Positions 10,301 through 21,747 of a stretch of 64,000 bases of DNA are shown here, one piece after another. Where the stretch lies: assembly GCF_002775205.1 (NCBI RefSeq), contig NC_036464.1:9417291-9481290 (forward strand), given 5' to 3'. The translations under genes and the position numbers were made by a program. How positions within the stretch are numbered: position 1 is the stretch's first letter; every line of letters starts with the position of its first letter. The notes beneath the pieces were generated by a model. It worked only from the letters and a program-made list of their open reading frames with translations. It was not told the DNA's origin and ran no database searches. The stretch is from Xiphophorus maculatus (lineage: Eukaryota; Chordata; Actinopteri; Cyprinodontiformes; Poeciliidae).

Positions 10301-11014
10301 ATGTGGAAGATTGTTTTTGTTTTACTTTCAGCTCTTTTAGCTGTGGAGGGGTCTTTGGTTGGTGGCGCGACAGATATAGACATCCACAGTGACGGTGTCC
10401 AAAATGCGCTGAACTTCGCTGTCGCCCAACACAACAGAGGAAACAACGACATATTCCTCCGTAAAGCAGCTGAAGTGGTCAAGGCTCAGGTTCAGGTATG
10501 TTATCCTTTAATACTTTGAAACGTTTGTATTTATGTATTTTATTTAAGTCCGATAAGACGATTATTACAGGATACCACTAACATAGCACCCGTAAACAAT
10601 CCCTTAACTGCCTGAAAATTGGGTCTATAAAACAGTAAGCCGAGAGTAAAGCATCTGAGAGGTATAGCCTTGTTTTTTTCTCTGCCGTGTTTATTATTTA
10701 CTTCTCTTTAAAGGTGGTGGCAGGCTTGAAGTACATCCTAACTGTGAAGATGGTAAAGACCTCCTGCAGAAAGAACACTTTAAATCAAGTGTGCGACGCC
10801 CAAAGGCTGCCAGATAATGCTGCGGTAAATCTTGCTGATGAACCTACAAGGCCTCTCTCTCCCTTTATCTGAATTGGGAAGTATACAAAGCTAAAAAGAT
10901 TGCATTACTCATTCTCATTCTGGGCTTTGTTTTTTTCAGTCTTACCAGTGCAAATTCACCGTGTGGAGCCGCCCTTGGATCAATGACATCAGGGTGACGG
11001 AAGAGAAATGCTAG
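10301..11014 (+). CDS. Type-2 cystatin (gene D, canonical cystatin C-like)
   Basis: Secreted cysteine-protease inhibitor, probably the cystatin C counterpart of this locus. Coding exons are 10301-10495, 10714-10824 and 10940-11014 (195, 111 and 75 nt), giving 126 residues, the usual mature-plus-signal length. It shows a signal peptide ([18 protein letters not shown]), VGG for the N-terminal glycine, QVVAG across the first exon junction, four cysteines and SRPW, and ends directly at the last cysteine. It lacks the C-terminal tail and the NGT sequons of genes A-C, and its sequence is the most distant of the four, so I infer it is the older locus and A-C are a later expansion. AATAAA signals occur at 11178, 11232 and 11357. 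Synteny with SNX5 fits the human cystatin region on 20p. Confidence 0.93.
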
Positions 11015-11545
11015 AAAGGAAACTTCTCAGCACTGTTTGTAGAGCAAACTTCATGTAACATCTTTCTTTTAGATTAATTAACATAGCCATCACAGGAAAT
11101 CTTTTCTATATTACTTTCTGTTTCTCACCTCATTGAGATTCTGTTTTTAGGAAACTTACTAGCTCCAACAGGGAAAAAATAAATACAGCATTAAATTGTT
11201 TATTTCACTTGTAATCTCTACACAGTTTTAAAATAAAGTTGCTTTGGAACTTTTATTAATGTCTAAATGTAATTATTCTAAATATATTCTTTGTTTGCAC
11301 TGTACACATTATGTTGGACAGTAATGTGGCATGGAAAATATCATCAAATTGTTTGAAATAAAGTTCCTCTTGGATTGTTTTTGAAAGTCTCCATGCAAAT
11401 ACATCTTTCTATTTTGCTTCACTAATTAGGTATCTGTCAGATTTTCTGCATGTTAAATGGCAACGGCAACGCAAAAGGGATGCAGTTATTTATCAAGAAT
11501 GGAAAATGTGGTCTCCCGTTACTTACAAATTCTAGTAAAGGCATC

Positions 11546-12345
11546 CACTTACCAGCCACTTCATTAGTAGAAATAGTAGGAGGCGATTGATTGCTTTTGT
11601 TTTAACTTTAGATGTATTTTTTGTAAATGTGTCACCTGCACATCCATGTTATGACGCCTGCAAGGAGATCAGGTAACTGTGGATGCTGTTGGAGTTCTGT
11701 GAGGTAATTCTCATGTTCAATAAACCAGGTTGAGGTGATTTGTGCTTTGGTAATTTAAAGTAGGCACACGAAGTAGGTACAAGAATACAATGAAGCAATC
11801 ATAATCAGGAGAGCTAAACAAAGCCCAGTTGGTACTACAGGACCCAAAGAGTGCCAAAAATAAACCTCTCACAAGGTTACACCACTGGGAGAAGAAAGGA
11901 TAAAGGCCTATTTCTGTGATGTTTACACCATATTCTTTGTCCAATCTGTCTTTATATTGTCTATTGTAGTTTTCTGTTGCTGTAGCCCATATGCTTCAAG
12001 GTATAATAATGTGTTGCTGACAGATATTATATGCCACAGTCTTTGAGCTACTGTATTATAGCCAGTCTTTCTATTCTTCTCTAACATAAACTGCGTTTTC
12101 ATCCACACAATGGCTGCTCAATCTCTTTTTTTCTTCTGACCATTGAGGGATGGTTCCCAGTGAAAACCAGAGTAGATCAGCAGTTTCTGAAATACTCAGA
12201 ACAACTTGTCTGGCACCAACAACCATGCTGCATTCTGATGATGGGTTTCAACTTCATCTGGTTATCCTCATCACGTTTACATGCCACAATGCATTAAGGT
12301 GCTGGCATGTACTGTAATTGATTTTAAGTTGAGAAACAAGTGAAT
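11546..12345 (-). mobile_element. Decayed Tc1/mariner transposon, family X
   Basis: The left end resembles the family terminus (ACCAGCCACTTCATTAGTAG against the usual GGCCACTTTATTAGGTAC). Inside, 11668-11755 matches the 3' half of the transposase gene, and 12125-12345 matches the 5' part in reverse (AGTAGATCAGCAGTTTCTGA, TGGCACCAACAACCATG). The full family is about 1.2 kb; this copy is about 0.8 kb with internal losses and no usable reading frame. It lies downstream of cystatin D. The bases between 11015 and 11545 hold only the cystatin D 3' UTR and flank. Confidence 0.8.
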
Positions 12346-12820
12346 AGCAATTGGCCTCTTCTTTTTTTTATTAATATGGTATTAATTGAGCCTCCAGAGC
12401 TAAGCTGAATATGTTGTAAAAGGACAGCAGAACCGTTTTTGTTTCCCAACTGCTGAGATAACAATTCTTCACAAGCTTAAGTTTTAGTGCAGTAGATTTG
12501 TGCCTATGTTTTTAATAAAAAAGGCTTTCTTTGTAAGGTTAAATTTTCATAAAGAGAACCGTTCATTGTGTAGATGTCAAGTTCTATTTGACCTCTTAAC
12601 CAGAATGTTTCTTCAGTTCTCATCATGCACTAGGAGTTACTTGCTTAGAATAATCTCACTAATAGCATGATTAAGGTCGCATGATTCTCTGACCCAGCTG
12701 TTAATCCTGTGAGTCATTTGGGTTGCTGTGCAGTTACTCCTAACAAACAAATACATGAGGTGTTTTTTGTTGTGTAAATGATAGTGAAACTGCCTGGGGA
12801 GTAAACAATTCAGTATACAG

Positions 12821-13235
12821 TCTGACGAAAGTATTCATAAAATTTTTTTTAGGAGATTTTTTTTACATTTGGTAATATTACAACCATAAACTCCAATGTG
12901 TTTATTTGGATGTCGTGTGGTAGACCAGCAAATTGGACAGTGTGATAGAGAAGTGGAAGGAAAGTGATTGAACAAACAGTATCATGAACCACTGGGTAGG
13001 TCAGCAATAAAGTTGTGGAAAAATTAAAGATATGGACAAATCCACAACTCAAAAATCTGCCCTACTGACACTACTTATGGTGCTTTATGTTACAAGTCGT
13101 AAAAACCACAAAAAAATCCTTTGAAGCTGAAATTCTATTTGGTAGATCTACAGTCATGCTACAGATCAAATGTAGCATTAACTCTAAAAATCTGACCTTT
13201 ATGAACAGAAAGAAGGAAGGCTTGTAATGCCAGAC
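12821..13235 (+). mobile_element. Decayed Tc1-like transposon, 5' part, family Z
   Basis: The terminal phrase GAAAGTATTCAT, then TATTACAACCA, and a transposase-start-like stretch (GAACAAACAGTATCATGAA, GTCAGCAATAAAGTTGTGGA) are typical of the fish Tc1 family that also appears near 840, 3230, 17.4, 27.5, 32.1 and 48.4 kb. It is heavily degraded and has no open transposase. Confidence 0.7.
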
Positions 13236-13355
13236 TAACGCTAAACAAACAAAAAAAATCCAAGGCTTTTATTTTCAAAAACTTAAAACAGGAAGTTGTT
13301 TAAACTCCACAACTTGAAAATCCATGAACCGGTTGTTAATCATTGTTTATATACG

Positions 13356-13364
13356 TATATAAAA
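13356..13364 (+). promoter_or_regulatory. TATA box of first GLYAT-like gene
   Basis: TATATAAAA lies 73-81 bases upstream of the ATG at 13437, at a normal position for a TATA box given a short 5' UTR. Confidence 0.55.
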
Positions 13365-13436
13365 AGCTGAAGTATCGAGTTCTTCAACCTGAGACACGCC
13401 ATAAAAACTGAAAAACAAGCTACACATAAACCAGAC

Positions 13437-15588
13437 ATGAGGGTGCTAAATAAAGACGAGCTTCAGACCGCTGAGAGAGTTTTGCTAAAACATTTCCCGA
13501 AGAGTTATAAGGTAGCCTTTATTAGTTGCACTTTCTGCTTAAAAGAAAGAAAAAAATATATATCACCGCTGTTTTGATTGTTTTCAGGTTTACGGTTTCC
13601 TCTACACTTGTAATAGGAACAAGCCGAGCACTGTGGAGGTTGTCGTTGATTCGTGGCCAGAGTTTAAAGTGATCCTTTTGCGTCCGGATCCTAAGGTGAG
13701 TTCACGGCCAGCACGGCCGAATGTGGAAACGCTGTAAAAATGTTTTATCACTGATTTGCATAATTTTACATTATTATCGTGGACCTTAAGAGTCACAAAG
13801 AAATATTGATATATGTAATAATGTAAATAAAATCATAATAACAATCTGAAATGATTTGTTATTACTATTTGCCTATTATTATTATTATTGTTATTATTAT
13901 TATTATATGAATATTTAAAGCTAAAAATGAATTGAATCTATAATTATTTGTTAAATTCTATTTTTAATCGAATTTTTTAATTTAAAATATGTTTTATTAA
14001 TATTTGCATAAATGTGTCAATTTATTAAATACACAAAATAATAAATCAGAAAATTATTTGCAGTAATCAGATTCCAAATAATTGAAAGTAGTTGAAGTTA
14101 TTTCTCTTCAACTACTAGTCAAATAAACCCTAATATTTGATTGGCTGATCTGCAAAGCAGCGTAACTGCAGACCAATCACCTTATTTATATCAGTATTAA
14201 TACCGCCCACTGACATTGATAGTTTGGGTTGATATAGAATAAATCCACATCCTGCAAAACAGGATTATAAATATTCTTTAAAAAATTAAAAAATCATAAT
14301 TCAAATTTTATTAATTTGTGCATTTTTATTATTTAAGTATAATTTATTAAAACACCAAATATCATATAATCATAGATACATTTGTTTATTTATTCAATGT
14401 ACACATTTTCTACTGTATCATATTATAACATATCTAAATATTTCTAATGATTTATTGTTATTGGAATGTTGCACTTTTGGTTATTAATATAGAATAAGCA
14501 ATCCGAGGACTTCATGAAGAAGGTGTCCTTCTTCAGCACAGATGAGGAAGTTTTAAGGAAACTGCTGAGCGAAGAAGTTGACTGGAGCAGTTGTTTCCTG
14601 ATTGGAGGTCAGTTGTGCTGAAAACCAACAGCTGTTCTCATTATTTCAGACAAAATCCTGCAGGGTGCAGTATATAGCTTGATGAGCTTTCAATATACTA
14701 TACATAATTACAGTAGCATAATTCTATTAGCTAAAGAAGGAACTTATCAAACCGCACTTATTCATTTTCTCTATGTTTTTTTGCTATTTTGAATTGAAGC
14801 AGCAAGATAAGAGGACGTTTAAAGATTTTTTTCCCCTTAGGATTTGATATTTCCCATGTTCCCACACTCAAAGAAGTGTCTTCAGAAAAAAAAGTGAACA
14901 ACAGGAGCTTCACATTGGTGCATCTTATGTATCTTCCAGACATCAGCCATCTACGTGCACCAGATGTTGACAGGTATGCTTCAAAATACAATTAACTCAA
15001 TATAATCCATCCATCCATTTTCTTACACCCTTGTCCCTAGCGGGGTTGGGAGGGGTGCTGGTGCCTATCTCTAGCGAACGTTTCAGGCGAGAGGAAGGGT
15101 ACACCCTGGACAGGTCGCCAGTTCATCACAGCTCAATATAATAAAATAAGAAAACTTTAATTTTGTTTTTTCTTTTCTCCCCAAACAGTCAACTTGAATC
15201 AAGGATTTCATCTCTCAGCCTCTCCCACATTGACATGGTGAATAAAACCTGGAAGTTTGGTGGGGATGAGAAGGGTTACAGGCACTTTAAAAACATAATT
15301 AGCAACTTTCCAACTTGCTGCATATTGGACACCCATGGTGTGCCTGTGGCCTGGATCCTGGTGTATGAATACTGCGCTTTGGGAATGTTGTACACGCTTC
15401 CCGAGCACAGAGGAAAAGGATATGCCAAAGTTTTGATCAGCACTATGGCCAAAAAGCTCCATGCAGATGGCTACCCAGTTTATTGTTTCATAGAGGAAGA
15501 CAACATGGTGTCCTACAAACTCTTCCAAAACATGGGCTTCGTTGAGGATACTTCCTACAGAGCAGCATGGTTTGAGTTTAACTTCTAA
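13437..15588 (+). CDS. Glycine N-acyltransferase-like protein (GLYATL copy 1)
   Basis: Predicted acyl-CoA:amino-acid N-acyltransferase of the GLYAT family, which conjugates acyl-CoAs to glycine or related amines, usually in mitochondria. Coding exons are 13437-13511, 13588-13695, 14493-14607, 14841-14973 and 15189-15588 (75, 108, 115, 133 and 400 nt), giving 276 residues; GLYAT proteins are about 290-300. The N-terminal family domain includes VYGFLY and DSWPEFK. The C-terminal GNAT fold has WKFGGDEKG, the acceptor-site region LGMLYTLPEHR and the acetyl-CoA-binding RGKGYA at residues 218-223, then CFIEEDN. AATAAA is at 15952-15957. The ATG opens a conserved 25-codon first exon ending SYK. The substrate cannot be read from sequence. 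A short retroposon sits in intron 4. Confidence 0.92.
15007..15131 (+). mobile_element. Short retroposon with target-site duplication, in GLYATL copy 1 intron 4
   Basis: About 125 bases beginning ATCCATCCATTTTCT and ending GGACAGGTCGCCAGTTCATC match a very common teleost dispersed repeat. It is flanked by a perfect 11-base direct repeat CTCAATATAAT at 14996-15006 and 15132-15142, the expected mark of retroposition. I am unsure whether it is the truncated 3' end of a LINE or a SINE. Confidence 0.8.
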
Positions 15589-16144
15589 CCTTGGAAATGA
15601 CTATGAAGCAGCAGCTTTTAATTTTTTGTCAAAATGTGATAAAACCTAAAGTGTATTGTTCAATTGCATTAAAAGATGAATTTGCATTTGCATCAAATTA
15701 AATAATAATTTAGACTCAAACATGATTCATAACTATCATTGGCACTTTCAATGTAACTATAGTGCATTTTTATTCTAAAAGCACCACATGTATGAATGCA
15801 AACTATGACACGCTTTTCAATAGTTTCCAATCAGGCATATTGTTTATTCCTGTGCAATTTTCAGTAAGTCAACAAGAACTTGATTCTACTCCAGGACTTG
15901 TTTTGATTTTTTTTGTCGTTTTTTTTCTTCTTTTTTTTGCTAATTTTCAAAAATAAAGATTTTACATGATTTAAAAATGTCTTCAATGGCCTATCTGTTA
16001 GTCTAGGACATTCTACGATCTATTGTTTTAGATTGTGATACTGTTAAAACATGACATACTGTATACTAAAAATAAAAGATAATGCAGTTATTATTATTAT
16101 TATTATCAATAATAATAATAGTGGTTATTGGTAATAACATGTTT
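15589..16144. other. 3' UTR and intergenic spacer between the GLYATL copies
   Basis: Holds the 3' UTR of copy 1 up to the AATAAA at 15952 and then AT-rich DNA with ATT/AAT trinucleotide runs near 16089-16120. No gene was seen. Confidence 0.6.
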
Positions 16145-16243
16145 CTATGTGACCTTTTCCAAAAGCATAATAATAATAAGAAGAAGACTAATAATGTTAT
16201 TATTATCATTATTATTATTATGCTTTTGGAAATGGTCACATAG
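16145..16243. repeat. Long inverted repeat (34-bp arms) upstream of GLYATL copy 2
   Basis: 16145-16178 and 16210-16243 are reverse complements of each other with one mismatch, separated by 31 bases. The arm begins CTATGTGACC and contains CCAAAAGCATAATAATAATA. It could be a small foldback (MITE-like) element or a microsatellite-grown hairpin. It ends 135 bases before the copy 2 start codon. Confidence 0.9.
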
Positions 16244-16305
16244 CTAGTGCGTTTATTTGATCAAGAAGTAATTTTTCTCGAAAGTGCGAAAGGAGAAAGA
16301 AGTAA

Positions 16306-16314
16306 CCCCGCCCC
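16306..16314 (+). promoter_or_regulatory. GC box before GLYATL copy 2
   Basis: CCCCGCCCC lies 64-72 bases before the ATG at 16378. No TATA box is obvious, unlike copy 1, so the two copies seem to have different core promoters. Confidence 0.45.
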
Positions 16315-16377
16315 TCGCTGCTGGACCTTGAGACACTGACGTTACGTTTTCCCTTCAAATACTCAGAGTTTAACATC

Positions 16378-18974
16378 ATGGAGCTGACTGAAGACCAGCT
16401 GAAAGTTGCAGAGTTTGAACTGCAAAGACAGCTTCCTCAGTCACTAAAGGTGTGTTTGCTGCATAAATTATGGTCTGCACGTGGATTCATTTAGCGACTG
16501 CATTTCACAACTTAACTGTTTTTCTGCCGCTCTTCACTTACTTTATTAGACTTTGGATTAAAACTCTTGTCTTATTTTCCAGATTTACGGTTTCTTGGTC
16601 CTCAGAAACCGAGTGAAATCAGATTCTTATATTGTTTTAGTGGACAGATGGCCACAGTTCAGCGTAATTATCTGCAAACCCCAGTATAAACAGGTAATTA
16701 CTATTATCGAAGAAATACATGCAGACTTTATGTATGTTAGTTTTTTAAAATTCTCCATACCTGTTGTCTTTCTAGAAAACGGATCTGTTTAAAGACACAA
16801 TCGTTTTTGCAAATGATGAAGCTATTCTCACCGAAACAATAAGGAACTCTTCTGTAATTGACTGGAGCAGGTACCTTTGTCTTGGTAATAACATGTTTCT
16901 TTTGTTCTTTTTATCATAGTACACTGAATCAACACATTTATGATAGACTGACATTGTTTTTATTACCCCAGAGTTCAAGTTAAAATGTTACTTTGGTTTG
17001 AATTGTCATTGTGTTCAAAGTTCCCTGTGCATAATTCACTGATAGGAAAATATATCTGTTGTAAACTCACACTGTATCGTATAACTACTAGAAAGATTAC
17101 AATATATAAGAGCATATTGTTTTCTCATCTGTTAGGTTTCAATAAGCCTTTTCATATTTATGCTGGAATGCTCCACTTGTACTCAAAAGCCTTTATTACA
17201 GAAAGGTTTTGCTGGTGGAACCAACACATCAGTGCTTGCTTTGTGAAACAGAACGAGATTCTTCTTTATATGTTCATTGAGTGAAATTTGTAGTTTTTCC
17301 ACACTCTTTATGCACCTCCTTTCCACCATCATGTAGGAAGGTTCCTCCTGTACCGATACATTCATACATATAGAGTGTTTTGCAAATGTATTCACACCTC
17401 CTGTAACATCATAACCAGAAATTTAAATGTTTCTTTATTGGGATTTTATATCCAAAACCACCAGAAAGGTTCATAATTGTGGCGTGGAGATGTATATGTA
17501 TATACACCGTGTGCACTAAATACAGCTGTAAGTTTTATTTAGGTCTGCTTCTATCGGCTTTGCACATCTAGAGACTGAACTATCTACCCATAGAAATCAT
17601 GTGATGTTTAGTGTGGCGTGCAGTTTGTTTTCCACTAGTGTTTTGCAGCTAGTCTAAAAGGTAAATGTTGGCATCATTTGACCACAGGATTCTTCAGTGT
17701 TTACAGTGGTGTTACATGGTTTGTAGCAAGCTGCAAATAGGACATCTCATGGCGGTTGTGCCATACTCTTCACTTTTTTGTCTGATCTAACATTACCTTA
17801 ACAAGTATTGTGATATGGTTTATAAAGTGTTCCCCAGGTTTGTTCCTGATCTGTCTGATCCTAATGATGTCTTTAATAAACCTCGTAGACTTTCACAGAA
17901 AAGCTGTATTTATACTGAGATTAAATTAGACATATGTGGGTTCTGTTTACTAATTAAGTGACTTCTGGAGGTCATTTTATTTAGGAGTATCAGACTAAAA
18001 TAAACAATACAAATGCATACATTTTCAGATTTCAGATTTGTAAAATGGTTGAGAACTTTGCATCATTTTCTTTCCATTTCACAATTATCCACTACTTTGT
18101 TTAGGTCTATCACAGACAAATCCCAATAAAACATGTTGTAATTTGTGGTTGTAAGGTGACAAACTGAAATAACCTTTACAATGCACTGCAGACAGAAAAA
18201 TATTTTATTTGAATTTTATCAGTAATGAAAAGAAATAAAAATGCAAACTAAGTTTTACTCATGTGAGCTATGATTGCTTGTGTTAAAGGAATCAGTCTTC
18301 CCCACATGGAGATAGTCAAAGCAGTTGCAGCAGAAAGGAATGTTCCCAGCAACCAACTGTCACTTTGTCACATGATGATATTGGAAGATGCATCCAAGCT
18401 TCCTACTATAGATTGGTATGACCAACTATACACTATGCTTATTTAAAAAAAAACAAAAAAAAATCTATTAAATTAAAAAAAATCAAAGATTCTGGCAAAT
18501 GATTAATAAAATAGCATCTCATTACAAGAACAGAAATCTGCTCTAAAATGTCAGTTTGTTCTTCTGTGCATCAGCTCTGGGATCTGCCTCAGCTCCCTGG
18601 ATGAATCCCACCTTGACTTGGTGAATCAGATGTGGAAGTTTGGAAATAATGAAGGCGCTGCCAGGATGATCCGAAACATGGTTACAAACTTCCCATCCTG
18701 CTGCGTTCTGGATCCCGAAGGAAACCCTGTTTCCTGGATTTTGACCTACGTGTGCTGCGCCCTAGGAATGTTGTATACTTTACCAGAACACAGAGGGAAA
18801 GGCTACGCTAAAGCCTTGATTAGCAGCATGGCTAAAAAATTCTGTGGTCAGGGCTACCCAGTGTTCTGTTTCATAGAGGAGGACAACAAAACCTCTTACC
18901 AACTCTTTAAAGGTATGGGATTCTCTGAGGATCCCTCGTACAGAGAAACATGGTATGGATTCAATGATTTTTAA
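16378..18974 (+). CDS. Glycine N-acyltransferase-like protein (GLYATL copy 2)
   Basis: Tandem paralogue of the gene at 13437-15588 with the same five-exon plan and phases: 16378-16449, 16583-16693, 16776-16884, 18289-18415 and 18575-18974 (72, 111, 109, 127 and 400 nt), giving 272 residues. It has the N-terminal GLYAT domain (IYGFLVL, VDRWPQF) and a C-terminal GNAT domain with RGKGYA at residues 213-218. The stretch CALGMLYTLPEHRGKGYAK is identical to copy 1 although the codons differ, so it is kept by selection at protein level. The first 140 residues are much more diverged, which suggests changed substrate choice (inference). Intron 3 is long (1.4 kb) because of a transposon. AATAAA is at 19266-19271. 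Confidence 0.92.
17376..18165 (-). mobile_element. Decayed Tc1-like transposon, family Z, in GLYATL copy 2 intron 3
   Basis: Both ends resemble the family termini (TTGCAAATGTATTCACACC at the left; CCCAATAAAACATGTTGTAA at the right). Internal blocks match the transposase in reverse order: TTTGCACATCTAGAGACTGAA, then TTTGACCACAGG, then CAGAAAAGCTGTATTTATAC. About 790 bases remain of an original near 1.5 kb, with no open transposase. It accounts for most of this intron. Confidence 0.75.
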
Positions 18975-19752
18975 ATGACAAAAGCTAAGCTAATCGAAAA
19001 AAATACATTTCATAAATTTATAATTATAAGGTGTTTGAAAGTTGTTTGACTTTCATTCAAAATAACAGGAGAACTAGTCACAAATATTAAAAACAACATT
19101 CCTAACTTGTTAGTTGCCATTTCAAATCCAGGCTTCAGTTGTTAAGCTGGAGCTTTTCAGTGCAGATCTATCACTTTTCAGGAGACATACTTGATGAAGC
19201 ATTTGACCTGAAAATTAAACATTAGAAAATGTGAGATTATGGGAAACATCGCTTGATAATTGACAAATAAACAGCTGTTTGAGAGGAGACAAAAAAATTG
19301 TTTTTTTTTGTGTGTGTTTGGATGTGGTGCCATTTAAAAAAAACAATCATCTGCCTGGTTACACCCAGATAATTGCTAAGAAGTAAACTATAAATAACAA
19401 CAAGAAAGTCATGCCTTTTAACAATACTCTATTCAAACCAAAACACCAGAAGAGCTAAAATCTCTATTTAAGCAACGTTTTTTTTATCTATCTGCTTTAG
19501 AGGATTAGTATAATGACTAGTGATGCTTGGAGCTGTTTGGTCAACTTTATATCAATTATGTAGTAATCTGCTAACAACAGTTATGCCACAAAATGATATT
19601 TACAAAATCTTTTTTTTACAAAAACATTAGGAAATAAAGTGTTACACTTATTGCCACTCCTGATGGCATTAAGAAAGCATTAAGAGGCTTAAAAAACTTA
19701 TTAGTGGCTTAAAAAAAACAAATTAATAACAAAAAAGACTCTTATTTTTTCT
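18975..19752. other. Convergent 3' flanks of GLYATL copy 2 and MGME1
   Basis: AT-rich tail-to-tail spacer that should hold both 3' UTRs. The AATAAA at 19266 serves the + strand gene; no clear minus-strand poly(A) signal for MGME1 was found. No other gene is visible. Confidence 0.55.
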
Positions 19753-21747
19753 TTACTTGTGCTCTCTGTAGTCTTCTAGCCGTAGCAACCAAGTTTTCCA
19801 GTACTCTGACATCAGCTCTGAATTTATCTGGTGAGCGTGACCAGGGGAGCCATCTTTGTAGGCAACGACTATGAGACCATTTTCAACCTGCAGTGAGAAG
19901 ACATGAGACAGTGTTGTGAGCACAAGAAATTCAGAGAAGATAAAAGGAATTTAACTACATCCTGTTAATACAACACAAGTAAATATAAGATGTCTTTTAT
20001 CAAGGTAGATCACCTGGTATTTGTAGTTGCCATCATTGTTCAGAGCCCCGGCATATGCTGCAACTTGAACAGGGTTATCATATGTGTTGCTCAAGAATGG
20101 TTTGGGTTTTTCTGAGGTTTTCCAGTCTATGGCACACAGCACACCCCTGTGGAGAGAAGTGGACTGTGGGAGACATGAAGGCGGTAAGAAAAACTGAACT
20201 CCAGAGGAGTTTTACCTGTAGCGCGCAACGCAGTCCACAATTCCCAAGTAATTCAGGGGACCATGCTGCACAGAGCTTTCAATGGCCCTCACTGCACTGA
20301 CGTCCTCCAGCACGTGAGAGATGCTCTGAATGTATCCTTGCGCTTCAGGAGGACACTGTGGTGTCTCTGAGAGATTCTTGTTCCTCCATGTGTCGGCAGA
20401 GGTCAGAATGTCCTCCAGAGCAGAATGGAAAAGCTTTCCTTGTTTAAATACATCTGGGCAAAAAAACATATCAGCTTTGGTTGCAAGGTATAATGTACAA
20501 TGATTTCACAGTATTTATCTGCTTGAGTAGCCAGTGTGCATTTATACTATTTGTAGTTTGTCACCAGTAACTTTATGATAGGGTTGCAAGACAAGACTCC
20601 AGTGGAGCACCTTTGTTTTAATCATCCACTGTACTGGTCATGTTTTTCTTGAACAGAAATATTTATATACAGCCAAATTAGCCTTTCTGCTATAGGCAAA
20701 AGAGAAGTACTGGAGGTAGCTAACAGGCAGCGGCCAATAATAGGTGGGGGAGAAGCAGCACTGTGTTGATTTATGACTCACAGAACATGTAAATAAAATT
20801 TATGTATTACATCACATTTAACTTCAAACCCCCGGTATGGTGTGACGGGACATTTTTAACCACATTATGTTTGGTTACAAATATAAAACAATAAACTTCA
20901 CTGTGAATTTCAGCAGATTTCAAAATGAGACACAAGAATAAAACATTTTCTTGTGTATAAAGAATATTTTATGACAGTGGAACATTGTCAATTGTTCCAT
21001 TGACAATGGAACCATCATTGTCAATTGTTCCATTGACAATGGAACCATCATTGTCAATTGTTCCACTGTCAATGATTTTATACCTTCCTGAACACATCTC
21101 CTGACTGAGACAGGTGAGACATGGTAGTAGCTGTATCATGGTGTGAAGATGTTTTTAAGTGTATATTTGGGTATGGGAAAACGCTTTATAGTATCTTTAA
21201 AAATCTTACTTTGAGTATATTCCTTGAAGCCCTCCTCTCCCAGCTCAGCGATCATCCTCCTCTTCCATCTCTCCAGGTAGAAGATCTGCTCTGGAGAAAG
21301 TGTCTGCTGAAGAATGCGAGTCACACTCGGGATAAACGGCCTACTCTTACCCCGATTTAACAAAATCCGGGCTGGGGGTCCCGCCTCTGGCTCCTCCGTT
21401 TCTAGAGTCCTTTCAGGATTTACGAAAGGATGAAGAGTTTTGGGGAGCCTTGGCTCGGTCCGTGGAGGCGTCCGAGCTTTGACAACTGGTCCATATACGT
21501 GGCCATCTTCCGCCTGAAGGGTCTCTGGGGTCTGAGAGCTGACAGTGGAGGACATGACGGATTTCACCAGAGAAGAGTAGCGCTCACTATCCACAGAGCT
21601 GTAGGGACTGTTCCGTCTGGGGCATGTCAGGCGGTGGACAGCGGAAAAGTGGCACACTGTGAGGGAGGTGCTCTCAGGGACGATGATGCTCCCAGCAAAC
21701 AAAACACGATTCAAAACGAACATTCTTGCGACTTCAACACAACACAC
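19753..21747 (-). CDS. mgme1: Mitochondrial genome maintenance exonuclease 1
   Basis: Single-strand DNA exonuclease of the RecB-like PD-(D/E)XK group that trims flaps during mitochondrial DNA replication. Coding exons on the minus strand are 21747-21210, 20453-20216, 20146-20014 and 19887-19753 (538, 238, 133 and 135 nt), giving 347 residues against 344 in human as I recall. The N-terminal part looks like a mitochondrial targeting region and is poorly conserved. Then come [39 protein letters not shown] and [14 protein letters not shown]253, D266 and K268 are the likely metal and catalytic residues. The first ATG (21745-21747) is used here; a second at 21723 gives an N-terminus eight residues shorter. 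MGME1 and SNX5 are divergent, as in human. Intron 1 has a palindromic tandem repeat. Confidence 0.95.
20972..21075. repeat. Palindromic 33-bp tandem repeat in MGME1 intron 1
   Basis: The unit ATTGTCAATTGTTCCATTGACAATGGAACCATC (33 bases; here split as ATTGTCAATTGTTCC and ATTGACAATGGAACCATC) is repeated about two and a half times. Each unit is itself nearly palindromic (ATTGTCAAT, GTTCCATTG/CAATGGAAC). The outer edges, GACAGTGGAAC and GTTCCACTGTC, are reverse complements, so the whole block can fold as one long hairpin. Confidence 0.88.

Noticed and set aside
15208-15528. 106-codon minus-strand frame over the GLYATL copy 1 last exon
   Set aside because: It is a shadow of the GNAT-coding exon.
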